Origin: a virus
DNA: 37,899 bases
Virus record (IMG/VR): IMGVR_UViG_3300022932_000012
Location: 1-37,899 of that record
Strand: one strand, 5' to 3'
In this document: positions 23,154-29,004 of the stretch, one piece after another
How positions within the stretch are numbered: position 1 is the stretch's first letter
Layout of the letters: the number at the start of each line of letters is the position of its first letter
Notes under the pieces: model-generated
What the model was told of the DNA's origin: nothing
Seen by the model: only the letters and a program-made list of their open reading frames with translations
Databases searched by the model: none
Made by a program: the position numbers and the translations under genes

Positions 23154-23845
23154 ACGGCGCCCGCCCAGATGTCGCGGGTGTGCGTGTCGACGGCAGACGT
23201 GCCTTCGTCGTTCCACCGCTCGGCGCGAATCCACGTCGCCGGCAACGGGATGAACTTGCCGCCGTCCTTCGTCCAGTCGATCGTGTTGCGCTTCGCTTCG
23301 ACCGCCGCGACCATCCGGGCCAACAAGTCGGCATTCGGGTTCAGCTTTGCAAAAGCAGCCTCGGCATCCTTCCGGGCTTCTTTCTTCGGGTATGTCGACC
23401 AGAAGGCGGCGAAGGCCGACGTGTCTTTCTTCTTCTCTTTATCTGTATCTTTATCTGGAGTTCGTTTGCGTTCGGTGGTGGTCGGCTTGCGTTCACCAGA
23501 GGCTTTTTGGGCCTCGCGCCATGCTTTTGCACGCTCCGCACTGCCGTCTTCGCGTGCAACCTGCCGGTTCTCCCAACCTTTGAGCAGATCACCGTCCAGC
23601 ACACGCCCTTGCATGGCTGCGATGACTTGTTCGACTTGTTCGGTGTCGAGGTCGAGTGCGCTCGCTACATCCTCCGAATTGAACGATTGCGTTCGGCCGC
23701 GTTCGGTTGCGTTCGATGCACAAACCAGGAGGTGAACATAGACGGCCATCACGTCGCCGATGCGTTGTCCGCTGGCCTTCGAAATGGTGCGCCACTTCGG
23801 ATCAGTGGGCATGTCGTGCCACAGGCGGAGCCATTGATTCGCCAT
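23150..23845 (-). CDS. Phage replication protein (O / helicase-loader-like)
   Basis: The start at 23845 follows the upstream stop as TAATG and gives 231 residues. The N-terminal part MANQWLRLWHDMPTDPKWRT with SKASGQRIGDVMAVYVHLL resembles the winged-helix opening of lambdoid replication proteins. A charged linker around residues 130-160 is rich in Lys, Asp and Thr. The end part FAAFWSTYPKKEARKDAEAA is the recurrent C-terminal motif of these replication and loader proteins. In lambda-type phages such a protein binds the origin inside its own gene; I did not find clear iterons here. Confidence 0.75.
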   Translation of the reverse strand: MANQWLRLWHDMPTDPKWRTISKASGQRIGDVMAVYVHLLVCASNATERGRTQSFNSEDVASALDLDTEQVEQVIAAMQGRVLDGDLLKGWENRQVAREDGSAERAKAWREAQKASGERKPTTTERKRTPDKDTDKEKKKDTSAFAAFWSTYPKKEARKDAEAAFAKLNPNADLLARMVAAVEAKRNTIDWTKDGGKFIPLPATWIRAERWNDEGTSAVDTHTRDIWAGAV

Positions 23846-24150
23846 TACGCGGCCCGTCCTTTCGAGTCGACCATGCCGACCTTGCGCGTGTTGCAGGTGC
23901 GGCAGAGGCACTGCATGTTGTCGGGGTGGTGCTCTCCACCATTGCGGCGGGAAACGATGTGGTCAGCGACCAGCGAAGCCGTCGACGCGCACTGCTGGCA
24001 CTTCTTACCGGCCCGATGAATGACGAAGTCACGCAGAGCAGCGTGAGCAGGAATGCGCATCTTCAGCCGGCCTTTGATCTGAGGGACGATCCACTCTCGC
24101 CCGAGGTGGTCGATCCAGAACTTCGGCGAGATGACGCCGTAGTCCCTCAT
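23845..24150 (-). CDS. HNH endonuclease
   Basis: The 101-residue protein has a full HNH zinc-finger core: C51-x2-C54 (CQQCAST), D63-H64 in VADHIVSRRNGGEH, N78 in HPDNMQ and C83-x2-C86-N87. This is the standard order for a beta-beta-alpha metal nuclease. The start overlaps the previous stop (ATGA). It lies beside the replication gene, where phages often carry HNH nickases. The role here, recombination or packaging, is not shown by the sequence. Confidence 0.83.
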   Translation of the reverse strand: MRDYGVISPKFWIDHLGREWIVPQIKGRLKMRIPAHAALRDFVIHRAGKKCQQCASTASLVADHIVSRRNGGEHHPDNMQCLCRTCNTRKVGMVDSKGRAA

Positions 24151-24527
24151 GCGGCCATCCGGAGCAGCTGAAGCTGCTGTTCGAGTTCGCGGATCACGGC
24201 CTCTTTGCTGAGGTCGACCAGCTCGCAGTTGAGGCGCCAGGCTTCGTACTGGACCGGGGCACGGTTGCCGCACAGCTCCATGACGGCGACGCGCTTGTTT
24301 GGGGGGAAGTTGCCGCGGCCCTTGCGCAGACGGCTGAAGTGGCCCTTGTCGATGCCCAGCGTGTCGCGGATCGCTTCGTCGCTCAGATTCGACAGATTCA
24401 TGCAGAGGTTGAGCGCTGCCAGCTCGTCCTTGCACGCCTTGATGAACTCAAGCGGAACGTCCTTCGGTGTGCGCATGACGGCCATGCAAGGGATCTCACG
24501 CTGCGCTGGGTTGGTAATGGTTGACAT
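24147..24527 (-). CDS. HTH regulator in the CII position
   Basis: A 126-residue protein has a helix-turn-helix at about residues 53-80 (SDEAIRDTLGIDKGHFSRLR) followed by GNFPPNKRVAVMELCGNRAP and a helical end. It occupies the third position after cro, where lambdoid phages place cII. The start ATG is embedded in three direct repeats spaced 10 bases apart (24519-24545). No Shine-Dalgarno is visible, and an earlier in-frame ATG at 24584 exists. Autoregulation or a role in establishing lysogeny is possible. Confidence 0.65.
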   Translation of the reverse strand: MSTITNPAQREIPCMAVMRTPKDVPLEFIKACKDELAALNLCMNLSNLSDEAIRDTLGIDKGHFSRLRKGRGNFPPNKRVAVMELCGNRAPVQYEAWRLNCELVDLSKEAVIRELEQQLQLLRMAA

Positions 24528-24545
24528 TGGTAGACGGCGGTTGAC
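24519..24545. promoter_or_regulatory. Three direct repeats with 10-base spacing
   Basis: Plus-strand copies GGTTGAC, GGTAGAC and GGTTGAC begin at 24519, 24529 and 24539, one DNA turn apart. They cover the start codon and upstream region of the HTH gene. Helical phasing suggests a protein contacting one face of DNA. The HTH protein encoded next to it is the first candidate. Confidence 0.6.
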
Positions 24546-24600
24546 TTCGGATTTGTCGAAATGAAAGGGACCATCCGGCCCCATGAAAAACGTTTACGAG

Positions 24601-24801
24601 TTACTTCTTCCAGCGCTGGTTGAGTTCGGCCTGAGCGAAGCCTTCGATCGCGCTCGGCTGCAGAACAACAGAGCCGCCAAGCAAGATGAAGAACAGAGCG
24701 CCGAAGAGGCAGACAGCCCAGGACTCGTTCGCGAAGACGGAACCGAGAGCCATGTAGCCGCAGGCAGTGGCGGCGATGAGAAGGACGCGATGGGCGGTCA
24801 T
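24601..24801 (-). CDS. Small inner-membrane protein
   Basis: The 66-residue protein has two hydrophobic segments, about 5-24 (RVLLIAATACGYMALGSVF) and 29-49 (VCLFGALFFILLGGSVVLQ), and a charged tail ending in NQRWKK. It lies 3 bases after cro and would be made early from the cro promoter. Early small membrane proteins in temperate phages can act in superinfection exclusion or disturb the host membrane. No family is recognised. Confidence 0.65.
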   Translation of the reverse strand: MTAHRVLLIAATACGYMALGSVFANESWAVCLFGALFFILLGGSVVLQPSAIEGFAQAELNQRWKK

Positions 24802-24804
24802 GGC

Positions 24805-25011
24805 TCAGGCCGCTTGCTTGGCTTCAAGCTTCGCGAAGACCGCGCGCTTGATGACCTTGAGGTACATCAGCCGGGCGTCCGGAATGGATCGCTCCAGCTT
24901 CGTCTTCGGGTCGATGCCGTACCACTGCGAAACCGCCTGCGGTCGGACCTTGCAGAGCTTGGCGACCTCACCGGGTCCACCAAGGGCTTGAATGATGTCG
25001 GCTGATTTCAT
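24805..25011 (-). CDS. cro: Cro-like repressor
   Basis: From the ATG at 25011 the protein is 68 residues, the size of lambda Cro (66). An HTH spans about residues 9-32 (LGGPGEVAKLCKVRPQAVSQ). The end contains an Arg/Lys-rich helix (SIPDARLMYLKVIKRAVFAK). It diverges from the repressor gene across the operator cluster. The -10 box of its promoter ends 7 bases before the start codon, so its mRNA may begin at the AUG itself. Confidence 0.82.
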   Translation of the reverse strand: MKSADIIQALGGPGEVAKLCKVRPQAVSQWYGIDPKTKLERSIPDARLMYLKVIKRAVFAKLEAKQAA

Positions 25012-25017
25012 GCCTGA

Positions 25018-25047
25018 ATTAAAGCATGCTTTCCACGCAAGGTGCAA
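25018..25047 (-). promoter_or_regulatory. pR-like promoter for cro
   Basis: On the minus strand TTGCAC and TTTAAT are separated by 18 bases. The spacer end (GGAAAGCATGC) and the -10 are identical to those of the plus-strand promoter at 26163-26192. The -10 box overlaps the operator at 25021-25032 and the -35 box overlaps the one at 25045-25056, as expected for a Cro/CI-controlled promoter. Confidence 0.75.
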
Positions 25048-25081
25048 GCATTCTTTCAAGCCACTTTCGTAAGCTTGCTTT
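25021..25081. promoter_or_regulatory. OR-like operator cluster, three sites
   Basis: Three related 12-base sites lie between the divergent genes: AAAGCATGCTTT at 25021 (a perfect palindrome), CAAGCATTCTTT at 25045 and TAAGCTTGCTTT at 25070. Their centres are 24 and 25 bases apart, as in lambda OR. They cover both promoter directions and are the natural targets of the adjacent repressor and Cro proteins. Confidence 0.8.
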
Positions 25082-25082
25082 C

Positions 25083-25589
25083 ATGACATACGGAAGAAGA
25101 CTCAATCAGGCCTTGCAGCGTGCAGGCAAGTCGCGCGCAGACCTTGCCAAGGAGCTGGAGGTGAGTGTCCAAGCTGTCGGCCAGGTCATCACTGGCGGGC
25201 GGAACGGCACGCAGACCTTCACAGCCGGCAACAGCGTTAAGGCCGCGCGCTTCTTAGGTGTGGATGCGCTGTGGCTGGCGACCGGCGAGGGCGAGCCGAC
25301 CATCGACGCATATCGTGACTGGCCGCTCAGCGTCCCCTATTCACAGTTCGTTCAGCTTCCGACTGCCTTCCATGCAGTTGTGGAGCAATTCGCGAAAACT
25401 CACTTAGTTGGTACGCAAACCCCTAGAAGTAAGGCTTCCGTCCTACCGCAGAATGTGACGAAACGTGAACAGGGAGCGATAGTGTTCGTAGACCACAAGC
25501 TGCAGGATGGAACAAATGGGGCAAGTGATACCGATGAGGACAGTTCACCAAAGCCAGCTACTCGCAAGGGCGCTGGACATAGTAAGTAG
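25083..25589 (+). CDS. CI-like repressor without S24 peptidase domain
   Basis: The 168-residue protein has an N-terminal HTH at about residues 16-40 (KSRADLAKELEVSVQAVGQV). The segment FLGVDALWLATGEGEP follows, typical of phage CI proteins just before the hinge. The rest (about 75-168) is short and ends in a disordered Ser/Lys tail. It shows no Ser-Lys dyad or Ala-Gly cleavage pattern of LexA/CI. No Shine-Dalgarno precedes the ATG, so the mRNA may be leaderless like lambda pRM-cI. Its last 83 bases overlap the next gene. Its induction must differ from classic self-cleavage, unless a partner acts. Confidence 0.8.
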   Translation: MTYGRRLNQALQRAGKSRADLAKELEVSVQAVGQVITGGRNGTQTFTAGNSVKAARFLGVDALWLATGEGEPTIDAYRDWPLSVPYSQFVQLPTAFHAVVEQFAKTHLVGTQTPRSKASVLPQNVTKREQGAIVFVDHKLQDGTNGASDTDEDSSPKPATRKGAGHSK

Positions 25590-25839
25590 GATCAGATCAG
25601 GAGAACTGAACGGGATGATGGACGTGCTCAGTCGGGCCGATGGGAAGCAGGAAAGTGGGATTACCGGGGTGTTTATGGACGACAGCGATCTCGCTGTACG
25701 CTCAGCGAAAGACGGCTTCAACTGCCTCTTGGGGTACAGAGCAAGTCTCGAGGAACCGAATCAACTACCGCGCAGGCTGCGCAAGGACTACCAAGATGAA
25801 AAGAGTTGCAGTGTTGTGTCTTGCAGCAGTCGCCGCTAG
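25507..25839 (+). CDS. Unknown protein overlapping the repressor gene
   Basis: The 110-residue ORF begins inside the repressor gene and ends inside the lipoprotein gene. Residues about 15-75 look like a real fold (LLARALDIVSRIRSGELNGM, then ITGVFMDDSDLAVRSAKDGF). The last 30 residues are low-complexity and coincide with the next gene in another frame. Other starts are possible at residues 4 and 10. It would be made with the repressor in the lysogen and could be its partner or an immunity factor. No family is named. Confidence 0.55.
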   Translation: MEQMGQVIPMRTVHQSQLLARALDIVSRIRSGELNGMMDVLSRADGKQESGITGVFMDDSDLAVRSAKDGFNCLLGYRASLEEPNQLPRRLRKDYQDEKSCSVVSCSSRR

Positions 25840-26029
25840 TTTGACTGGCTGTGCTTCGATGCAGAGGACGGAACAGGTCTGGGAGGGTTCGGGCAACTTC
25901 AATATGGACCAGGGCCAATGCCAAGCCCAGGCCTTTGGAACGCCGGGCGCCGGCAGTCTTCAAATCGCACTGGTCTACAACAGTTGCATGCGCGGCAAGG
26001 GCTGGCAGCTAGTCGAGCGACCGCGATAA
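25796..26029 (+). CDS. Lipoprotein expressed with the repressor
   Basis: From the ATG at 25796 the protein is 77 residues. It opens with a signal peptide (MKRVAVLCLAAVAASLTGCA) whose lipobox LTG precedes C19. The mature part is small, with two more cysteines (GQCQAQAFG and NSCMRGKGW). It is the last gene of the repressor cluster and ends before a strong terminator. It is therefore likely made by lysogens and may alter the host surface or block superinfection, a lysogenic-conversion role inferred from position. Confidence 0.75.
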   Translation: MKRVAVLCLAAVAASLTGCASMQRTEQVWEGSGNFNMDQGQCQAQAFGTPGAGSLQIALVYNSCMRGKGWQLVERPR

Positions 26030-26074
26030 GCACGTCTCAGCGACTCCCCAGTTAGTCGCCTACATCTTCCGCAA

Positions 26075-26098
26075 GCCGCCCATTGAGGCGGCTTTTTT
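26075..26098 (+). terminator. Terminator of the repressor cluster
   Basis: The stem GCCGCC / GGCGGC with loop CATTGA and six T residues ends the plus-strand immunity transcript. It is the same 24 bases as the terminator at 13905-13928 on the other strand. It insulates the pL-like operon from repressor transcription. Confidence 0.9.
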
Positions 26099-26153
26099 GT
26101 GGCCATTCGCTGTGCATTCGTCCAGCTTAGGGTTTTTCCTTCGAGCTTTTTTG

Positions 26154-26189
26154 AAAGCTTGCTTGCATCTCTGTTGGAAAGCATGCTTT
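26154..26189. promoter_or_regulatory. OL-like operators, two sites
   Basis: AAAGCTTGCTTG at 26154 and the perfect palindrome AAAGCATGCTTT at 26178 have centres 24 bases apart. The second is identical to the first OR site at 25021. They overlap the promoter at 26163-26192. I found no convincing third site upstream. Confidence 0.75.
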
Positions 26190-26192
26190 AAT
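26163..26192 (+). promoter_or_regulatory. pL-like early promoter
   Basis: TTGCAT and TTTAAT are 18 bases apart, with the operator palindrome just before and inside the -10 box. The end of the spacer and the -10 equal those of the cro promoter. It reads into the operon beginning at 26225, with a leader of about 25 bases. Confidence 0.75.
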
Positions 26193-26224
26193 CGCTACAC
26201 GCCCACCAACCACCCGGAGAGCAC

Positions 26225-26416
26225 ATGGCCACGAAGAAGACCCCGATCGAGAAACCGCTGACGCCGCGGCAGGAAGCAGCTTTGGCTGTGTACGCATCGC
26301 TGATTGGCGGCCTGGCGAACCAGGTGCTGAACGCGGAGAACGGCGAGGTGTTCCGGGCACTGCGGAAGGAATCGGTCCATGCGGCTGATGTGTTCTTTCA
26401 GGGCCTGCCGGTTTAA
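26225..26416 (+). CDS. First early-operon protein, unknown
   Basis: A 63-residue protein starts MATKKTPIEKPLTPRQEAAL and has a helical middle (VYASLIGGLANQVLNAENGE) and end (FRALRKESVHAADVFF). GGAGAG lies before the ATG. As first gene of the pL-like operon it would be the earliest product after infection from this side, a place where lambdoid phages put antitermination or host-takeover genes. It is too short and too acidic to look like N. Confidence 0.6.
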   Translation: MATKKTPIEKPLTPRQEAALAVYASLIGGLANQVLNAENGEVFRALRKESVHAADVFFQGLPV

Positions 26417-26465
26417 CCCCCCACGGATCAACGCAGCAAGTCGCTGCACCCATAGGAGAAGCGAG

Positions 26466-26792
26466 ATGAACTTCAACACTGTCCGAATCGAAGCCCAAAG
26501 CATTGGGACCAATGCCTTCTCGACGTACTTCGTCGAATTGCTCAACGTAGCCGGCGCCGGCACCACGCCGCTTCAGACCTTGCTTGTGACCGAAGACAAG
26601 GACGAAGCCCGCGCCTTTGCTCGCAACTACGCCGATGAGCACTTCCTGCGCGTGGAAGACGAAACGCTGGTGCAAGAGGCTGTTGCCGCCTTCAAGGCCC
26701 GCGGGTACGTTGCAGAGGCCAAGTACAAGGCGATGGCATCGGCTTCGCTTGAGCGTTCCATCGAACGGGCTTATGGGAGAGCGTCCGCATGA
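26466..26792 (+). CDS. Early protein of unknown function
   Basis: From the ATG at 26466, after GGAGAAG, the protein is 108 residues: MNFNTVRIEAQSIGTNAFST, then strands and a helix with EDKDEARAFARNYADEHFL and a C-terminal helix (AVAAFKARGYVAEAKYK). This is a compact alpha/beta protein. It lies between two small genes and overlaps the next by four bases. No motif is recognised. Confidence 0.65.
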   Translation: MNFNTVRIEAQSIGTNAFSTYFVELLNVAGAGTTPLQTLLVTEDKDEARAFARNYADEHFLRVEDETLVQEAVAAFKARGYVAEAKYKAMASASLERSIERAYGRASA

Positions 26793-27004
26793 ACGCCATC
26801 GCCAAGGCCTCTCCCTCTGTTGCATCGCCTAAGCCCGCAAGTGGTGCGGTGGCTGATGTCGTAGAGACCTGTTCGGGCGCCTCAACATTTGACGGAAGCG
26901 CGGCCTATGAAGCGTATCTCAATGTCTCCTGCGCTACCCCCGCGCATCCAGCCCCGGCATCCTCTCCCTCTGTTGCATCGGTGATCGTGGGAGAAGAGAA
27001 GTGA
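26789..27004 (+). CDS. Low-complexity early protein with repeated segment
   Basis: The 71-residue protein is rich in Ala, Ser and Pro and carries the same SPSVAS segment twice. It is encoded by an exact 20-base repeat (26808-26827 and 26961-26980) that keeps the frame. The end (TPAHPAPASSPSVASVIV) resembles linker-like tails that recur in this operon. Stop-start overlaps on both sides suggest real translation, but the composition also fits remnant linker DNA. Confidence 0.45.
   Translation: MNAIAKASPSVASPKPASGAVADVVETCSGASTFDGSAAYEAYLNVSCATPAHPAPASSPSVASVIVGEEK
26808..26980 (+). repeat. 20-base direct repeat pair inside a small gene
   Basis: The sequence at 26808-26827 recurs at 26961-26980, 153 bases apart, a multiple of three. 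Both copies encode the same residues. Recombination between them would delete 51 codons in frame. Confidence 0.85.
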
Positions 27005-27300
27005 GCGGGCTGGTTCTTCCGTTGAAGGGCGTTTACTTCGACCAGATCAAGCGCGGCGAGAAACTGCGCGAGTTCCGACTTGCCACGCCGTACTGGGTCA
27101 AGCGCCTGCAAGGCCGACGTTACGACCGGATCGTGCTCACGCGCGGATACCCGCCTCGGGATGACGCAGAGCGCCGCCTGGTGCTGCCGTGGCGCGGCTA
27201 CCGCATGCAAATGCTGCAGCACGAGCATTTCGGGCCGACGCCTGTGCATGTGTTCGCGATCGACGTCTCTGGATTGCCAATCGCATCGGAGGCCGCATGA
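27001..27300 (+). CDS. ASCH-domain protein
   Basis: The 99-residue protein starts at a GTG overlapping the previous stop. It shows the ASCH layout: LPLKGVYFDQIKRGEKLREF at the N-terminus, YWVKRLQGRRYDRIVLTRGY next, and a final strand PVHVFAIDV. ASCH domains resemble PUA domains and bind RNA or modified nucleotides. In phages they may help handle RNA or modified bases. GTGA and ATGA overlaps link it to its neighbours. Confidence 0.8.
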   Translation: MSGLVLPLKGVYFDQIKRGEKLREFRLATPYWVKRLQGRRYDRIVLTRGYPPRDDAERRLVLPWRGYRMQMLQHEHFGPTPVHVFAIDVSGLPIASEAA

Positions 27301-27413
27301 CCGCCTTCGCCCACATCGTCGAGTTCCTGAGCTGGACCAATTCCACCGACCGTGCCCAGCGTGACATCGAACGCTGCAAGAGGTTGGTTGCTGAGTTGGA
27401 GGGGCAGTCATGA
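27297..27413 (+). CDS. Small helical protein (38 residues)
   Basis: The gene starts in an ATGA overlap and encodes MTAFAHIVEFLSWTNSTDRA, followed by a charged helix (RDIERCKRLVAELEG). It overlaps the next gene by four bases. Its length is below usual cut-offs, but the coupled start and stop make it credible. Function unknown. Confidence 0.6.
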   Translation: MTAFAHIVEFLSWTNSTDRAQRDIERCKRLVAELEGQS

Positions 27414-27922
27414 GCGCGCAGCACGACCGAATCGTGCGCGTGTGGGAAAGCATGCCGGGCGATTGGCTGAAGAACTTCGGGTACATACAGTTTGCCGAGG
27501 CCTTGATTGCCGAATTCCAGCTTGAAAGCAAGCAGGAGCCGGTCGGCACTGTCGAGCGCATGCCGGGCACCACCGGCTTCGGGATCGCTGTGTTTGAGAA
27601 CTCGGCCGTGCCAATCGGCACCGCGCTCTACACCCAACCTCTCGCCTCCCTCCCCTCGGAGCGCCCTGAGGCAGAGGATGGATGGATCAGCATCGCAGCG
27701 CGTTTGCCGGAATTGGGCCAGTCCGTAGCGCTCATCGACGCGGACGGTTGGGAGAACACAGGCGGCGATCTGCAAATGAATGTCCGCGCCTGTGGCTATC
27801 TGGAGGAAATGGGCTCGACGCCTTACTGGGCGATCCGCGGCGAGCGCGCAAAGGACGTCAACGCCTTCACGCATTGGCTCGCACTTCCCGCTCTTGCCGC
27901 CTCACAAGGAGCGCAGGAATGA
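27410..27922 (+). CDS. DUF551-type early protein
   Basis: The 170-residue protein has a helical N-terminal third (HDRIVRVWESMPGDWLKNF) and a linker with KQEPVGTVERMPG. The C-terminal domain opens WISIAARLPELGQSVALIDA and closes with VNAFTHWLALP. That opening and the HW-x-LP close fit DUF551, a small family common in phages and of unknown role. ATGA overlaps tie it to the operon on both sides. Confidence 0.7.
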   Translation: MSAQHDRIVRVWESMPGDWLKNFGYIQFAEALIAEFQLESKQEPVGTVERMPGTTGFGIAVFENSAVPIGTALYTQPLASLPSERPEAEDGWISIAARLPELGQSVALIDADGWENTGGDLQMNVRACGYLEEMGSTPYWAIRGERAKDVNAFTHWLALPALAASQGAQE

Positions 27923-28158
27923 GCGACCTGACCTACGACTGGGATGCCGGCCTGTCCGAGCCCGTCCACTGCGCGTTCAACGACCACGAGGAAGGACCGG
28001 AGCTTCTGACGGCCATCGTCGGCGGGATCGACCTCTACCCGATGTTGACCGAGCGGCAAGTCGCGCACATCGAATCCATCGCCTACAGCCACCTTGAGCG
28101 GCAGGCAGCGCAGATCAACGGTGAACGGCGCTACGAAGCGCGAAAGGAATACGCATGA
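27919..28158 (+). CDS. Unknown early protein, acidic
   Basis: From the ATG overlapping the previous stop, the protein is 79 residues. It has an acidic first half (YDWDAGLSEPVHCAFNDHEE) and a helical second half (YPMLTERQVAHIESIAYSHL, then RRYEARKEYA). Acidic small early proteins can mimic DNA or bind host factors, but that is a guess. It is packed with ATGA overlaps. Confidence 0.6.
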   Translation: MSDLTYDWDAGLSEPVHCAFNDHEEGPELLTAIVGGIDLYPMLTERQVAHIESIAYSHLERQAAQINGERRYEARKEYA

Positions 28159-28361
28159 GTAACGAACTGACGCCTTGGTTTCCGGCAAAGGTGCGGCCAG
28201 TACGGGTCGGCTACTACGAGCGCGACTACGGCATTTCTGTCGATGAAGTGCCGGACTATTGGGATGGCCGTCGCTGGTGGGTGGTGCCGGTCTCGAATCT
28301 TAATGAGCGTATGGCAGGCGTTCCAAACCTTCCATGGCGCGGTCTTGCAAAAAAGCCATGA
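28155..28361 (+). CDS. Small Trp-rich early protein
   Basis: This 68-residue protein is rich in aromatic residues: LTPWFPAKVRPVRVGYYERD, then DYWDGRRWWVVPVSNL and NLPWRGLAKKP. The composition suggests a small beta barrel or SH3-like fold. Similar W-DG-x-W segments occur in uncharacterised phage proteins. ATGA overlaps occur at both ends. Confidence 0.62.
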   Translation: MSNELTPWFPAKVRPVRVGYYERDYGISVDEVPDYWDGRRWWVVPVSNLNERMAGVPNLPWRGLAKKP

Positions 28362-28507
28362 ACCGCCTTCGCTACACCGCCGCTTTCGTGCTGCTGATCC
28401 TCACCGTAGCGCTGTACTTCACCAACAGAGACACCGACCACCAAGAGCGTACTTCGCTCACCGTTTCCGATTCGATCAACGCGGCGAGAGTCGCACAGAA
28501 GGAGTAA
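28358..28507 (+). CDS. Small membrane protein (49 residues)
   Basis: An ORF begun by an ATGA overlap encodes MNRLRYTAAFVLLILTVALY plus a hydrophilic tail of about 27 residues. One hydrophobic helix at about residues 7-22 after a basic start predicts an inner-membrane protein with the tail in the periplasm. A good ribosome site of the next gene (AGAAGGAG) lies at its end. Function unknown; exclusion or envelope signalling is possible. Confidence 0.62.
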   Translation: MNRLRYTAAFVLLILTVALYFTNRDTDHQERTSLTVSDSINAARVAQKE

Positions 28508-28509
28508 GC

Positions 28510-28815
28510 ATGTCCAAGCACGTCATTGAAGGCTTCATCGTCTGGGAGAAGTGGAAAGACGAACGCAATGAGAACGCCAAGTTCAAATTCCAGAGCTATA
28601 AGCCGGGCAGCCCTTCTGACTGCTGGGACACGGTTCTCGTCGGCCCTCACTCTTTTGAGTTTGATGTGCCGGACGACTTCAACCCGGTGCCGCTGCAAGT
28701 GGGCATGTTGGAGGCGCAGAAGAAGGAGTTGCGTCTGAAGCTCGCGCAGGAACTGATCCGGATCGACGAGAAGATTGCCAATCTCACCTGCCTCACGAAC
28801 GAGGTGGCCGCATGA
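28510..28815 (+). CDS. Unknown early protein
   Basis: From the ATG at 28510, after AGAAGGAG, the protein is 101 residues. The first half is beta-rich with charged residues (HVIEGFIVWEKWKDERNENA). The second is a long helix (VGMLEAQKKELRLKLAQELI, then RIDEKIANL) that could form a coiled coil. It overlaps the next gene by four bases. No family is recognised. Confidence 0.62.
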   Translation: MSKHVIEGFIVWEKWKDERNENAKFKFQSYKPGSPSDCWDTVLVGPHSFEFDVPDDFNPVPLQVGMLEAQKKELRLKLAQELIRIDEKIANLTCLTNEVAA

Positions 28816-29003
28816 GAGCCGACCTCTCCCCCGACGACTTCCAGGGCCTCATGCAGACCCACCGCGAACAGGCTCGGTTGCGCTCCTTCAGCCAGACCGC
28901 GATCGAGTGCAAGGTCAGCGCCCGCGAAATCCTCGACACCGTGCTTGTTGCCTCCTTGGCGTGCTCGCCGGTCGTCGCCTTCCTCATCTCTCTGGTGATC
29001 TGA
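28812..29003 (+). CDS. Small tail-anchored membrane protein
   Basis: The 63-residue protein has a polar N-terminal part (LSPDDFQGLMQTHREQARLR). One C-terminal hydrophobic helix spans about residues 43-62 (TVLVASLACSPVVAFLISL), giving tail-anchored topology. It lies directly before the RecT gene, with one base between stop and start. The role is unknown; it may be a moron-type membrane gene. Confidence 0.62.
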   Translation: MRADLSPDDFQGLMQTHREQARLRSFSQTAIECKVSAREILDTVLVASLACSPVVAFLISLVI

Positions 29004-29004
29004 C

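Noticed and set aside
25040-25083. A pRM-type promoter with clear -35 and -10 boxes for the repressor
   Set aside because: TAAGCT at 25070 is a possible -10, but no acceptable -35 lies 16-18 bases upstream, so it is not annotated.
26130-26145. A third OL-like operator
   Set aside because: At the expected spacing only a poor match to the palindrome is present.
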